Shown here: one piece after another, positions 1 through 5,854 of the stretch
Layout: each line of letters opens with the position of its first letter
Numbering within the stretch: the stretch's first letter is position 1
NCBI GenBank assembly: GCA_018725455.1
Contig: QLUN01000048.1
Location: 1-6,324 of the forward strand
Source: Chloroflexota bacterium
GTDB lineage: Bacteria > Chloroflexota > Dehalococcoidia > SZUA-161 > SpSt-899
Direction of reading: 5' to 3'
DNA length: 6,324 nt
Position numbers and translations under genes: made by a program
The notes under the pieces: model-generated
The model's input: the letters and a program-made list of their open reading frames with translations, nothing else
What the model was told of the DNA's origin: nothing
The model's database searches: none

Positions 1-160
1 CGATTTGCGGCTGGAGCAGGCCCTGGAGTTGGGGGCGGACGTGCTGGCGGTTGCTTGCCCTTACTGCCTGCTCAACTTCGATGACAGTGTGCTCACCATG
101 GGTAAAGAGAGCCTCATTAAGATCAAAGATATTGCGGAATTAGTCCGAGAAGCCATTTGA
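1..160 (+). CDS. CCG-domain Fe-S protein (HdrB/HdrD-like), 3' end only
   Basis: The open frame enters from the left edge (first full codon at 2) and stops with TGA at 158-160, giving 52 visible residues. The segment DVLAVACPYCLLNFDDSV followed by GKESLIKIKDIAELVREAI is typical of the C-terminus of cysteine-rich CCG-domain proteins such as HdrD and related Fe-S oxidoreductases, where the CPxC cysteines take part in binding the Fe-S cluster of the disulfide-reducing centre. The rest of the protein lies outside the window, so N-terminal 4Fe-4S domains cannot be confirmed. It lies just upstream of hdrA on the same strand, which suggests it is the HdrB/D-type partner of HdrA. Its stop codon directly abuts a heptamer array. 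The fold family is fairly secure; the choice between HdrB, HdrD and a related oxidoreductase is not. Confidence 0.75.
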   Translation, partial: DLRLEQALELGADVLAVACPYCLLNFDDSVLTMGKESLIKIKDIAELVREAI

Positions 161-229
161 GTCAAGAGTCGAGAGTCAGCAGTCGGCAGTCAGGGGTGGG
201 GAGAGGGACTATCGACTATCGACTATCGT
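160..229 (+). repeat. Heptamer array filling the spacer before hdrA (10 units)
   Basis: Ten 7-bp units follow one another in perfect phase: agtcaag, agtcgag, agtcagc, agtcggc, agtcagg, ggtgggg, agaggga, ctatcga, ctatcga, ctatcgt. The first unit uses the last base of the preceding TGA stop, and the array ends three bases before the hdrA ATG. The spacer therefore has almost no sequence besides the array. A purine-rich stretch at about 194-207 resembles a ribosome binding site but lies over 25 bases from the ATG. Confidence 0.9.
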
Positions 230-232
230 TCG

Positions 233-2191
233 ATGCGGGAACCCAGAATTGGCGTATATGTATGTCATTGCGGCAGTAATATAGCCGGCACGGTTGATGT
301 CGAGGGGGTTGTCGGCGCTGCTCGAGATTTGGATGGCGTCGTGGTGGCTCGGGACTACAAATTCAGCTGCTCCGATCCCGGTCAGCAGATGATCAAGGAC
401 GATATTGTTGATCTGGGTCTCAATCGTGTAGTTGTCGCTGCTTGCTCGCCGACGATGCACGAGGCTACCTTCCGCCGTGTCTGCCAGGAGACGGGAATAA
501 ATCCCTATTTATTTGAGATGGCAAATATTCGAGAGCAATGCTCCTGGGTGACCGAGGATAAGGAGGAGGCTACCGAAAAGGCTAAATCACTGGTGAGCGC
601 AGCGGTAAGGAGAGTTTTCTATCAACGGCCACTGGAGACCCGGAGGGTTTCGATCAATCCCAATGCCCTGGTGGTGGGTGGGGGTATTGCCGGCATTCAG
701 GCGGCCCTGAAAATCGCTGATGCGGGGTACAAGGTATATCTGGTGGAGCGCCAGCCCTCCATCGGAGGGCATATGGCGCAACTGGATAAGACCTTCCCTA
801 CCCTGGATTGCTCTAGCTGCATTCTTACCCCCAAAATGACACAGGTGGGTTCTCATCCCAATATCGAGCTGATGGCCTATTCTGAAGTGAATGAGGCTTC
901 GGGCTATATCGGGAATTTCAAGGTCAAGATCCGGAAGAAAGCGAAATACGTCGATGAGAAGAAGTGTAATGGCTGCGGTATATGCGTGGAGAGATGCCCC
1001 TTCAAAGTTGATAGTGAGTTTGATGCTGGAATGGGCAAAAGGAAGGTTATTTATACCCCCTTTGCGCAAGCGGTGCCCAATATACCCGTCATTGACCGGG
1101 AACACTGCGTCTATTTCTTGAAGGGCAAATGTCGTGCCTGTGAGAAGTTCTGCGAGGTAGGGGCGATCGATTTCGAGCAGGAAGATAGCATTGTTGAGGT
1201 GGAGGTAGGCGCGATAATCCTGGCCACCGGCTACGGTGTTTTTGATCCCACCCCTATTTATCAGTATGGCTATAAGCGGCTGGATAACGTTATCACCAGC
1301 CTGGAGTTCGAAAGACTGGTTAGTTCAACCGGACCGACCGATGGCAAGATTGTGCTTAAGGATGGCACCATTCCTCGGGGCATTGCCATTATCCATTGTG
1401 TGGGCAGCCGCGACAAGAACTATCATGAGTACTGCTCCAATGTGTGCTGTATGTATTCTCTGAAGTATTCTCACCTGATAAAGGAAAAAATCGATGCCAC
1501 TGTGTACCAACTGTATATCGATATGCGTTGCTTCGGCAAGGGCTATGAGGAGTTTTATGAGCGACTCTCGGAGGAGGGTGTCTTCTTCGTGCGAGGCAAG
1601 GCGTCTGAAGTTACCAACCAGATCGCGAATGAGGAGGAAGGGAAGCTGACGGTGGTGGCTGAGGATACGCTGTTGGGTTCTATAATAAAGTTACCGGTAG
1701 ATATGGTCATCCTGTCCTGCGCCCTGGAGCCGCAAACGGATGCCGAGGCCATTGGCCGACTATTTAATGTCAGCCGCAGTGCTGATGGTTTCTTCATGGA
1801 GAAACACCCCAAGCTGGATCCGGTAGCTACCGTGAGCGATGGGATATTCCTGGCTGGTTGCTGCCAGGGCCCCAAGGATATACCGCATGCGGTAGCCCAG
1901 GGATTGTCTGCGGCTGCTGAGGCGCTGGCCCTGATAAGCAAGGGGGCGGTAGAGATCGAGGCGGCTACGGCGGTTATTGACGAGAGAATCTGTGCTGCCT
2001 GCCAGATTTGTAAGCTCGTTTGCCCTTATAGCGCCGTCTCGTTTGACCAGGAGAAGGTGGTGTGTCGGGTGAATGAATCTCTGTGTAAGGGGTGTGGTGC
2101 TTGCGTTGGCGGCTGCCCCAGTGGCGCCATAAGCCTGAATCACTTTACCAATGAGCAGATTCTGGCTCAGATGGAGGGGATGCTGCTTTAG
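233..2191 (+). CDS. hdrA: HdrA-like FAD/Fe-S electron-bifurcating subunit
   Basis: This 652-residue protein has the length and full domain order of HdrA, the flavin subunit of soluble heterodisulfide reductase-type complexes. The N-terminal domain shows VCHCG (C11, C13), C46 and C71. A thioredoxin-reductase-like FAD domain begins with the GGGIAG dinucleotide motif at 149-154, followed by the family signature GGHMAQLDKTFPTLDCSSC (C193, C196). A ferredoxin-type insert holds C245/248/251/255 and a variant set C292/300/303/307. Two C-terminal 4Fe-4S motifs lie at C587/590/593/597 and C618/621/624/628. By family knowledge the FAD bifurcates electrons received through MvhD between ferredoxin and an HdrB/D-type disulfide-reducing subunit in the cytoplasm. 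The ATG at 233 fits the usual HdrA start (MxEPRIGVYVCHCG), although no Shine-Dalgarno sequence lies at normal distance. The stop TAG overlaps the stop of the convergent reductase gene. No heptamer array interrupts this gene, unlike three of its neighbours. Confidence 0.96.
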   Translation: MREPRIGVYVCHCGSNIAGTVDVEGVVGAARDLDGVVVARDYKFSCSDPGQQMIKDDIVDLGLNRVVVAACSPTMHEATFRRVCQETGINPYLFEMANIREQCSWVTEDKEEATEKAKSLVSAAVRRVFYQRPLETRRVSINPNALVVGGGIAGIQAALKIADAGYKVYLVERQPSIGGHMAQLDKTFPTLDCSSCILTPKMTQVGSHPNIELMAYSEVNEASGYIGNFKVKIRKKAKYVDEKKCNGCGICVERCPFKVDSEFDAGMGKRKVIYTPFAQAVPNIPVIDREHCVYFLKGKCRACEKFCEVGAIDFEQEDSIVEVEVGAIILATGYGVFDPTPIYQYGYKRLDNVITSLEFERLVSSTGPTDGKIVLKDGTIPRGIAIIHCVGSRDKNYHEYCSNVCCMYSLKYSHLIKEKIDATVYQLYIDMRCFGKGYEEFYERLSEEGVFFVRGKASEVTNQIANEEEGKLTVVAEDTLLGSIIKLPVDMVILSCALEPQTDAEAIGRLFNVSRSADGFFMEKHPKLDPVATVSDGIFLAGCCQGPKDIPHAVAQGLSAAAEALALISKGAVEIEAATAVIDERICAACQICKLVCPYSAVSFDQEKVVCRVNESLCKGCGACVGGCPSGAISLNHFTNEQILAQMEGMLL

Positions 2192-3162
2192 TGCTCGCTG
2201 GAGATGAATCTCTTGATCTGGGCATAGGTAAACACCGGGCCGTCACGGCAGACATAGATATCTCCGATATTACATCTCCCGCACTTGCCTATCCCGCACT
2301 TCATCCGCTTCTCCAGTGTAGTTATCATTTGCTCCGGTGTGAAGCCCAGTTTACCCAGAACAGGGAAGGTGAATCTTATCATAATCGGCGGACCGCAAAC
2401 GATGGCCATAGCGTTCTCCGCTGAGGGAGCCACCTGCTCCAGTACCTGAGGAACGAACCCCTCTCTGAGAAGTCTGGAGTCTGCAGTCTGGAGTCTGGAG
2501 TCCCCCGCCCCGACTCTTGACTCTTGACTCTGGAGTCTGGAGTTCCCCGCCTCGACTCTCGACACTGGACTCTGGACTCTTGACTCTTGTCGATCGACGG
2601 TAGTTATCACATCGACCGTCTTGTCGTCGCCCCATGCATCCAGGTCATACCTGAAGCACAGATCGGCCGGACTGCGCGCTCCGTAGATAATCTGGACATC
2701 GCCGTATTTATCCCTGTTGTCGAGGACATTCCAGATGAGAGACCTCAGCGGAGCCAGACCGATGCCGCCGCCGACGAAAATGAGGTTTTTCCCCTGCAGG
2801 AGATCAATGGGGAAGCTGTTGCCGTAGGGTCCTCTGAAGCCGATTTCCGCGCCGACGCCGAGTCGGTGCAGTGCGTTAGTTACCTTGCCCACTCGCTGTA
2901 GAGTAAACTCGAGGTGGTCGCCCCGGGTGGGGCTCGATGAAATGCAGAAAGGCGCTTCGCCAACACCGAAGACCGAGTATTCACCGAATTGCCCCGACTC
3001 GAAGGTGAACTCATCTCTTATCTGCTCATCCTTAAAATTGAAGTGGAAGGTTTTGACACCGGGGGTTTCTTCAATTATCTTCTCAATTATCATTATGTGC
3101 GGCAGGTAGACATTACCCTGCGCCAGGAATCTGTGTTTGTCGCTGATATCGCTAGCTGTCAT
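2188..3162 (-). CDS. FAD/NAD(P)-binding reductase with 2Fe-2S (FlxA/AsrB/PyrK-like), carrying a repeat insertion
   Basis: A 324-residue ferredoxin-NAD(P)+ reductase-type protein. Residues 59-78 form the flavin-binding region (FGEYSVFGVGEAPFCISSSP), 131-138 the nucleotide motif GGGIGLAP, and 256-259 CGPP. C289, C294, C297 and C305 form the C-terminal CX4CX2CX7C 2Fe-2S site seen in PyrK, AsrB and hydrogenase gamma subunits. In Flx-Hdr complexes such a protein is the NADH-oxidising entry point. The ATG overlaps the stop of the upstream gene (ATGA, 3159-3162), with GGAGG at 3172-3176, nine bases before it. Residues about 192-233 are not family sequence: they are encoded by a heptamer array placed between the TTVDR strand and the conserved EGFVPQVLEQ segment, giving SR pairs every seven residues (194, 201, 208, 215, 222, 229). 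The reading frame is intact, so it is probably functional. FlxA is favoured over AsrB because MvhD and HdrA are neighbours. Confidence 0.9.
   Translation of the reverse strand: MTASDISDKHRFLAQGNVYLPHIMIIEKIIEETPGVKTFHFNFKDEQIRDEFTFESGQFGEYSVFGVGEAPFCISSSPTRGDHLEFTLQRVGKVTNALHRLGVGAEIGFRGPYGNSFPIDLLQGKNLIFVGGGIGLAPLRSLIWNVLDNRDKYGDVQIIYGARSPADLCFRYDLDAWGDDKTVDVITTVDRQESRVQSPVSRVEAGNSRLQSQESRVGAGDSRLQTADSRLLREGFVPQVLEQVAPSAENAMAIVCGPPIMIRFTFPVLGKLGFTPEQMITTLEKRMKCGIGKCGRCNIGDIYVCRDGPVFTYAQIKRFISSEH
2472..2590. repeat. In-frame heptamer array inside the FlxA-like gene (17 units)
   Basis: Seventeen consecutive 7-bp units can be laid out without a phase break on the plus strand, mainly variants of gtctgga, ctcttga and ctctgga, with C-rich units at 2500-2513 and 2542-2555. 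Together with a few flanking bases it encodes about 42 residues of low complexity with a seven-residue period. It belongs to the same unit family (agtcaag/agtcgag on the other strand) as the spacer array before hdrA. Confidence 0.92.
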
Positions 3163-4217
3163 TGATGGTCTCCTCCCCTATCCCTTATCCCCTCTAAGGT
3201 CTGGCAAATATCCCAATTCACCGGGCAGAGACGAATACACCTTCCGCATCCCGTACAGGCGATAACATCAAAACTCATGGGGTAGAACTCAAACTTGTGG
3301 CATACCTTCTGTCTTACCCGCTGCCATTTCTCCTCCCGGGGATTTTCCATGGGCATCTTGGTATATAGGGAGAAGGCACAGCTATCCCAGCACCGGAATC
3401 TTGCCCCCTGTTTCTTGACCTTCTCGTCGGTTATATCAAAGCAATAGCAGGTGGGGCAGAGAAAGGTGCAGATGCCACAACCGATGCACTTGGCGGCTAC
3501 CTTCTCCCAGTAGGTCTCATCTTCAAATGAGGAGAGCAGCTTATCCTTAAGGTGCTGAGTGTCTATCTTCCTGGTCACCTTGCCATAGGCTTTCTCTTTC
3601 GCTTCGCTAGCTTTGGTTATGTCATCCTCGGTTGCATCTTCGAGACCGGCAGTTAACTCCATCAGGCGTTTTCCTTTATCGCTTATCTCCTCGATCAGGA
3701 ATTCATCACCAATATCAGTAAGCAGCAGATCCACATCATCTGATCCTCCCGGGCTGATACCGAGGGAGGTGCAGAAGCAGCTATCATAAGGCCTAAGGCA
3801 TACCAGCCCGACCAGCACCGCACTGTTTCTCTTGGGGAGATAATAGGGGTCTTGATATACATCGGTGAAGATCATGTCCAGTAACCTTAAAGACCGGGCA
3901 TCGCAGGGGCGGATGCCGAAAATCAACTGCCGGCGTTCCTCCTGTGGCAACTCTATACTGTGGCCTTCCTTCCCCTTCTGGAAGCGGAACATTTCCTCCA
4001 TCGGTGGCAGGAAGTTGGACTTGGGGGGTTTTACGGTATTTCGATGCCAATCCAGATTGACATCGCTGCCATCCCATAAACCGTGAACCGTGAACCGTGA
4101 ACCGTGAACTGTCAACGCGGTGTCACCTTCAGTGGAGGGAACCAATATGGTGTAGTCCTTACCCCACTGGTGGAGAAGGTTGCCAATATCCTTTTTGGCT
4201 ATTTTCTTGATACCCAT
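3159..4217 (-). CDS. 4Fe-4S dicluster protein (FlxB/AsrA/sulfhydrogenase beta-like)
   Basis: A 352-residue protein resembling AsrA of anaerobic sulfite reductase, the beta subunit of sulfhydrogenases, and FlxB. The N-terminal two thirds hold the family segments KPPKSNFLPPMEEMF (63-77) and GIRPCDARSLRLLD (101-114), and two ferredoxin motifs follow: C244/247/250/254 (KCIGCGICTFLCP) and C321/324/327/331 (ACTGCGRCIRLCP). It would relay electrons between the FAD/NAD reductase encoded next and the other Fe-S subunits. The ATG at 4217 lies four bases after the upstream stop; AGGTAG, overlapping that stop at about 4222-4227, can serve as ribosome binding site. Two repeat-derived stretches are visible: about residues 34-48 (SRFTVHG type) from a gtgaacc array, and the last ten codons (EGIRDRGGDHQ region) from ggataagg-type heptamers. 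The frame is intact. Family assignment is firm; the exact subunit name rests on context. Confidence 0.88.
   Translation of the reverse strand: MGIKKIAKKDIGNLLHQWGKDYTILVPSTEGDTALTVHGSRFTVHGLWDGSDVNLDWHRNTVKPPKSNFLPPMEEMFRFQKGKEGHSIELPQEERRQLIFGIRPCDARSLRLLDMIFTDVYQDPYYLPKRNSAVLVGLVCLRPYDSCFCTSLGISPGGSDDVDLLLTDIGDEFLIEEISDKGKRLMELTAGLEDATEDDITKASEAKEKAYGKVTRKIDTQHLKDKLLSSFEDETYWEKVAAKCIGCGICTFLCPTCYCFDITDEKVKKQGARFRCWDSCAFSLYTKMPMENPREEKWQRVRQKVCHKFEFYPMSFDVIACTGCGRCIRLCPVNWDICQTLEGIRDRGGDHQ
3171..3191. repeat. Short heptamer tract at a gene junction (3 units)
   Basis: Three 7-bp units, tcctccc, ctatccc and ttatccc, cover the last codons of the FlxB-like gene. On the minus strand the final unit supplies the GGAGG ribosome binding site (3172-3176) of the FlxA-like gene. 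The unit type matches the longer tract at 4847-4902. Confidence 0.7.
4076..4117. repeat. In-frame gtgaacc heptamer array in the FlxB-like gene (6 units)
   Basis: Units in phase are ataaacc, gtgaacc three times, gtgaact and gtcaacg. On the coding (minus) strand it reads as a GSRFTVH-type heptapeptide and lengthens the N-terminal part of the protein. Three units are identical, so the array may be recent or conserved by slippage or conversion. Confidence 0.9.
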
Positions 4218-4221
4218 TGTT

Positions 4222-5322
4222 CTACCTGATTAAATCCTCCGCCTCTTCCTGCTCATAGTGGGTCATTAATGGTGGCGCATCCTTATCCATCCCTGCCTTG
4301 AAGTTGAAGAGCTCACCGACCAGGTTATACATCTCCATGGTCAGGCTTCTGAGAGGAATATTCATCGGGCAGGAGCGCTCGCACTCGCCGCAATCGGTGC
4401 ATCTTCCGGCGAGATGGATGTTCCTGATTACTTGGAACATGAGGTTCTCTTGCCACCGCGGCACTGGCATCAGCCATTGAGGCTCACTCTCCTCGACAAA
4501 GCAACGCTTGCAAAAGCACGACGGGCAGATGTTGCGGCAGGCATAACAGCGGATGCAGCGGCGGAACTCTTTTCTCCAGAACCCCCACCTTTGCTGCCTG
4601 GTCAATAGTCGATAGTTGATAGTCTGGAGTCCGGAGACGCTTCGCTCTGAAGACGCTTCGCTCTGGAGACGCTTCGCTCTGGAGTCCCCCTCCCCTCGAC
4701 TCTCGACTCTTGACTCTTGACTCTCGACTGATTCGCCAGCTGCCGACTGCCGACTAGCGACTGGCTCACCAAGGAGGATATCGTAATCCTGTGGGGTAGG
4801 GAACTCGCATGCAAGGCAGTTATCGAAAAGGACATCGCTTACCTCAAGGGTTAGGGGATAGGGGTCAGGGGTTATCCCATATCCCTCATCCCTTATCCCT
4901 TCTCTTATGACTACCTTGTCGCCTTCCCTGATGATATCATCCATCTCATCTCTGTCCTTGCCGGTTAGCTTCTCTACCTTACGTAGATCGATCATCCCCG
5001 GGCAGGGGATACCGATGATCACCAGATCGTCCCGACTGACCTTGTTGTCCTGTATCAAGCTGACGATGGAGCGGCTATCACATCCTTTGGAAACAATGGC
5101 GATGCGCCCCTTGAGACCGGGCAGGAATACCGCCAGGTTATTGACTATGAAGGGGTTGATTACCAGGCGGTCGAGGTCGTCCTTGATTTTGGTTATTAAT
5201 GGGGTAGTGGTGAATTTCAGGCTTCCTGGTTCGAAACCGATAATACGGTCAACCTTATCTTGCTCCAGCAGGGCTCCAGCCTCATGCCGCAGCCTTTGTT
5301 GCATCCTACCGTCGCTGTTCAT
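4222..5322 (-). CDS. FrhB-like/4Fe-4S protein (FlxC-like) with two repeat-derived insertions
   Basis: A 366-residue protein counted from the ATG at 5322. Residues 79-84 (KGCDSR) and 104-110 (GIPCPGM) are hallmarks of the F420-hydrogenase beta-subunit (FrhB) family, followed by CLACEFP (169-175). The C-terminal part has a cysteine-dense motif C256/259/262/266, with C269, C271 and C274, and a second 4Fe-4S motif C308/311/314/318. It would be an electron-transfer subunit between MvhD and the reductase. The start is uncertain: the ATG at 5322 overlaps the mvhD 3' end by 17 bases without a clear ribosome site, while an ATG at 5304, one base after the mvhD stop, would give MQQRLRHEAGALLEQ and also fits relatives. 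Translational coupling is likely either way. Two stretches look foreign: about residues 141-159, and about 189-242, the latter just before the conserved RWGFWRKEFRRCIRCYACR segment. The frame stays open through both. Confidence 0.87.
   Translation of the reverse strand: MNSDGRMQQRLRHEAGALLEQDKVDRIIGFEPGSLKFTTTPLITKIKDDLDRLVINPFIVNNLAVFLPGLKGRIAIVSKGCDSRSIVSLIQDNKVSRDDLVIIGIPCPGMIDLRKVEKLTGKDRDEMDDIIREGDKVVIREGIRDEGYGITPDPYPLTLEVSDVLFDNCLACEFPTPQDYDILLGEPVASRQSAAGESVESQESRVESRGEGDSRAKRLQSEASSERSVSGLQTINYRLLTRQQRWGFWRKEFRRCIRCYACRNICPSCFCKRCFVEESEPQWLMPVPRWQENLMFQVIRNIHLAGRCTDCGECERSCPMNIPLRSLTMEMYNLVGELFNFKAGMDKDAPPLMTHYEQEEAEDLIR
4602..4768. repeat. Composite heptamer/16-mer array inside the FlxC-like gene
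   Basis: The whole 167-bp tract divides without remainder into five heptamers (4602-4636, such as tcgatag and tctggag), three 16-bp units (4637-4684) and twelve heptamers (4685-4768, including actcttg twice, actctcg twice and tgccgac twice). It encodes about 54 residues rich in S, R, E and Q that have no place in the FrhB-like fold. Similar units occur in the FlxA-like gene and before hdrA. Confidence 0.92.
4637..4684. repeat. Three tandem copies of a 16-bp unit
   Basis: The unit acgcttcgctctggag is present three times head to tail; the first copy has one change (ctgaag). It can be read as a 9-mer acgcttcgc followed by the heptamer tctggag. Because 16 is not a multiple of 3, each copy is translated in a different frame on the coding strand, giving the successive peptides AKRLQ, SEASS and ERSVS. 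Confidence 0.93.
4847..4902. repeat. In-frame heptamer array with an orientation switch, FlxC-like gene (8 units)
   Basis: Eight 7-bp units in phase: agggtta, ggggata, ggggtca, ggggtta, then tcccata, tccctca, tccctta and tcccttc. The first four are G-rich and the last four C-rich, so the two halves are roughly inverted copies that could pair. It encodes about residues 141-159 of the FlxC-like protein (EGIRDEGYGITPDPYPLT). Confidence 0.88.
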
Positions 5323-5731
5323 CAAATAATTGGTTGGGCCCGATTGTCCTTAGCCCCTCGGTTACCTCGGTAACCACCTCAACAAATTTTCCCGCCTCTG
5401 AGGCCGAGATCCAACTCGCCTGAATCCGCTCAGGCTCGATGCCCATATACTCGAGGAACTTCTTGGTTATCGCTACCCTTCTCCGAGCACGGAAGTTCCC
5501 CGTTTGATAGTGACATTCACCGGGGTGGCAGCCTGAAACCAGCACGCCGTCGAAACCCAGGTGTAGTGCCTTGAGGATGAAGAGGGGATCGACTCTCCCC
5601 GAGCAGGGGAGCTTTACTATCCGTATGTTGGGGGGATATTTCTTACGGCTGGTCCCGGCCAGGTCGGCGCCGCCATAGCTGCACCACTTGCACAGCAAGC
5701 CAAGTAGCCGGGGTTCCCATTCTGAGTTCAA
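5306..5731 (-). CDS. mvhD: MvhD/FlxD-type hydrogenase iron-sulfur (delta) subunit
   Basis: A 141-residue protein closely matching MvhD, the small 2Fe-2S subunit that passes electrons from a hydrogenase or NADH module to HdrA. The signature cysteines are all present: LCKWCSYGGADLAG (C14, C17), PCSGRVDP (C43) and GCHPGECHY (C68, C73). The start is a choice among three in-frame TTG codons (5755, 5743, 5731); none is ATG and there is a stop farther upstream. I chose 5731 because it gives MNSEWEPRLLGLLCKWC, matching where relatives begin, and has GGGAG five bases upstream. It is the first gene of the leftward operon, downstream of a consensus promoter, and its stop is overlapped by the start region of the FlxC-like gene. 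No hydrogenase large subunit is visible, and the neighbouring FAD/NAD reductase makes an Flx-type (NADH-linked) role more likely. Confidence 0.93.
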   Translation of the reverse strand: MNSEWEPRLLGLLCKWCSYGGADLAGTSRKKYPPNIRIVKLPCSGRVDPLFILKALHLGFDGVLVSGCHPGECHYQTGNFRARRRVAITKKFLEYMGIEPERIQASWISASEAGKFVEVVTEVTEGLRTIGPNQLFDEQRR

Positions 5732-5736
5732 TTCGG

Positions 5737-5741
5737 CTCCC
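5737..5741 (-). promoter_or_regulatory. Ribosome binding site GGGAG that decides the mvhD start
   Basis: GGGAG lies five bases upstream of the TTG at 5731 on the minus strand. A second site, GGAG at 5750-5753, lies six bases before the TTG at 5743. The farthest TTG (5755) has none. Family alignment favours 5731. Confidence 0.55.
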
Positions 5742-5775
5742 AAAGCGAACTCCAAACCGCTAAGATTATATGTAG

Positions 5776-5803
5776 AGCGTTCAGCAGTCAGCTTTCAGCC
5801 GTC
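5776..5803. repeat. Short heptamer tract in the Flx leader (4 units)
   Basis: Units in phase are agcgttc, agcagtc, agctttc and agccgtc. Related heptamer-like words (ctgctga, attctga, ctgaccg, ctgaacg) continue on both sides of the hairpin at 5855-5885. The unit type differs from the actcttg and tatccct classes elsewhere in the window. Confidence 0.7.
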
Positions 5804-5854
5804 TGGGATGGAGTGCTTTCTACTTAAAGTCCCTCTTGAACTGCTGAATTCTGA

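Noticed and set aside
587..1105. 172-codon minus-strand open frame opposite hdrA
   Set aside because: It lies wholly within hdrA over its FAD and Fe-S motifs and shows no family resemblance, so it is an antisense shadow.
2464..2589. FlxA-like gene as a pseudogene broken by repeats
   Set aside because: The frame continues through the array into the conserved CGPP and 2Fe-2S cysteine motifs without a stop or shift.
2472..2590. CRISPR-like array
   Set aside because: The repeats are 7 bp, contiguous and without unique spacers of constant length; they also lie in a coding frame.
2587..2901. 104-codon plus-strand open frame opposite the FlxA-like gene
   Set aside because: It mirrors a well-supported gene with cofactor motifs, has no recognisable domain of its own, and begins within repeat DNA.
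4602..4835. Separate small gene rich in ESRVES-type repeats on the minus strand
   Set aside because: It is the same repeat array read in another frame; heptamer arrays are open in all frames, so openness is no evidence of a gene.
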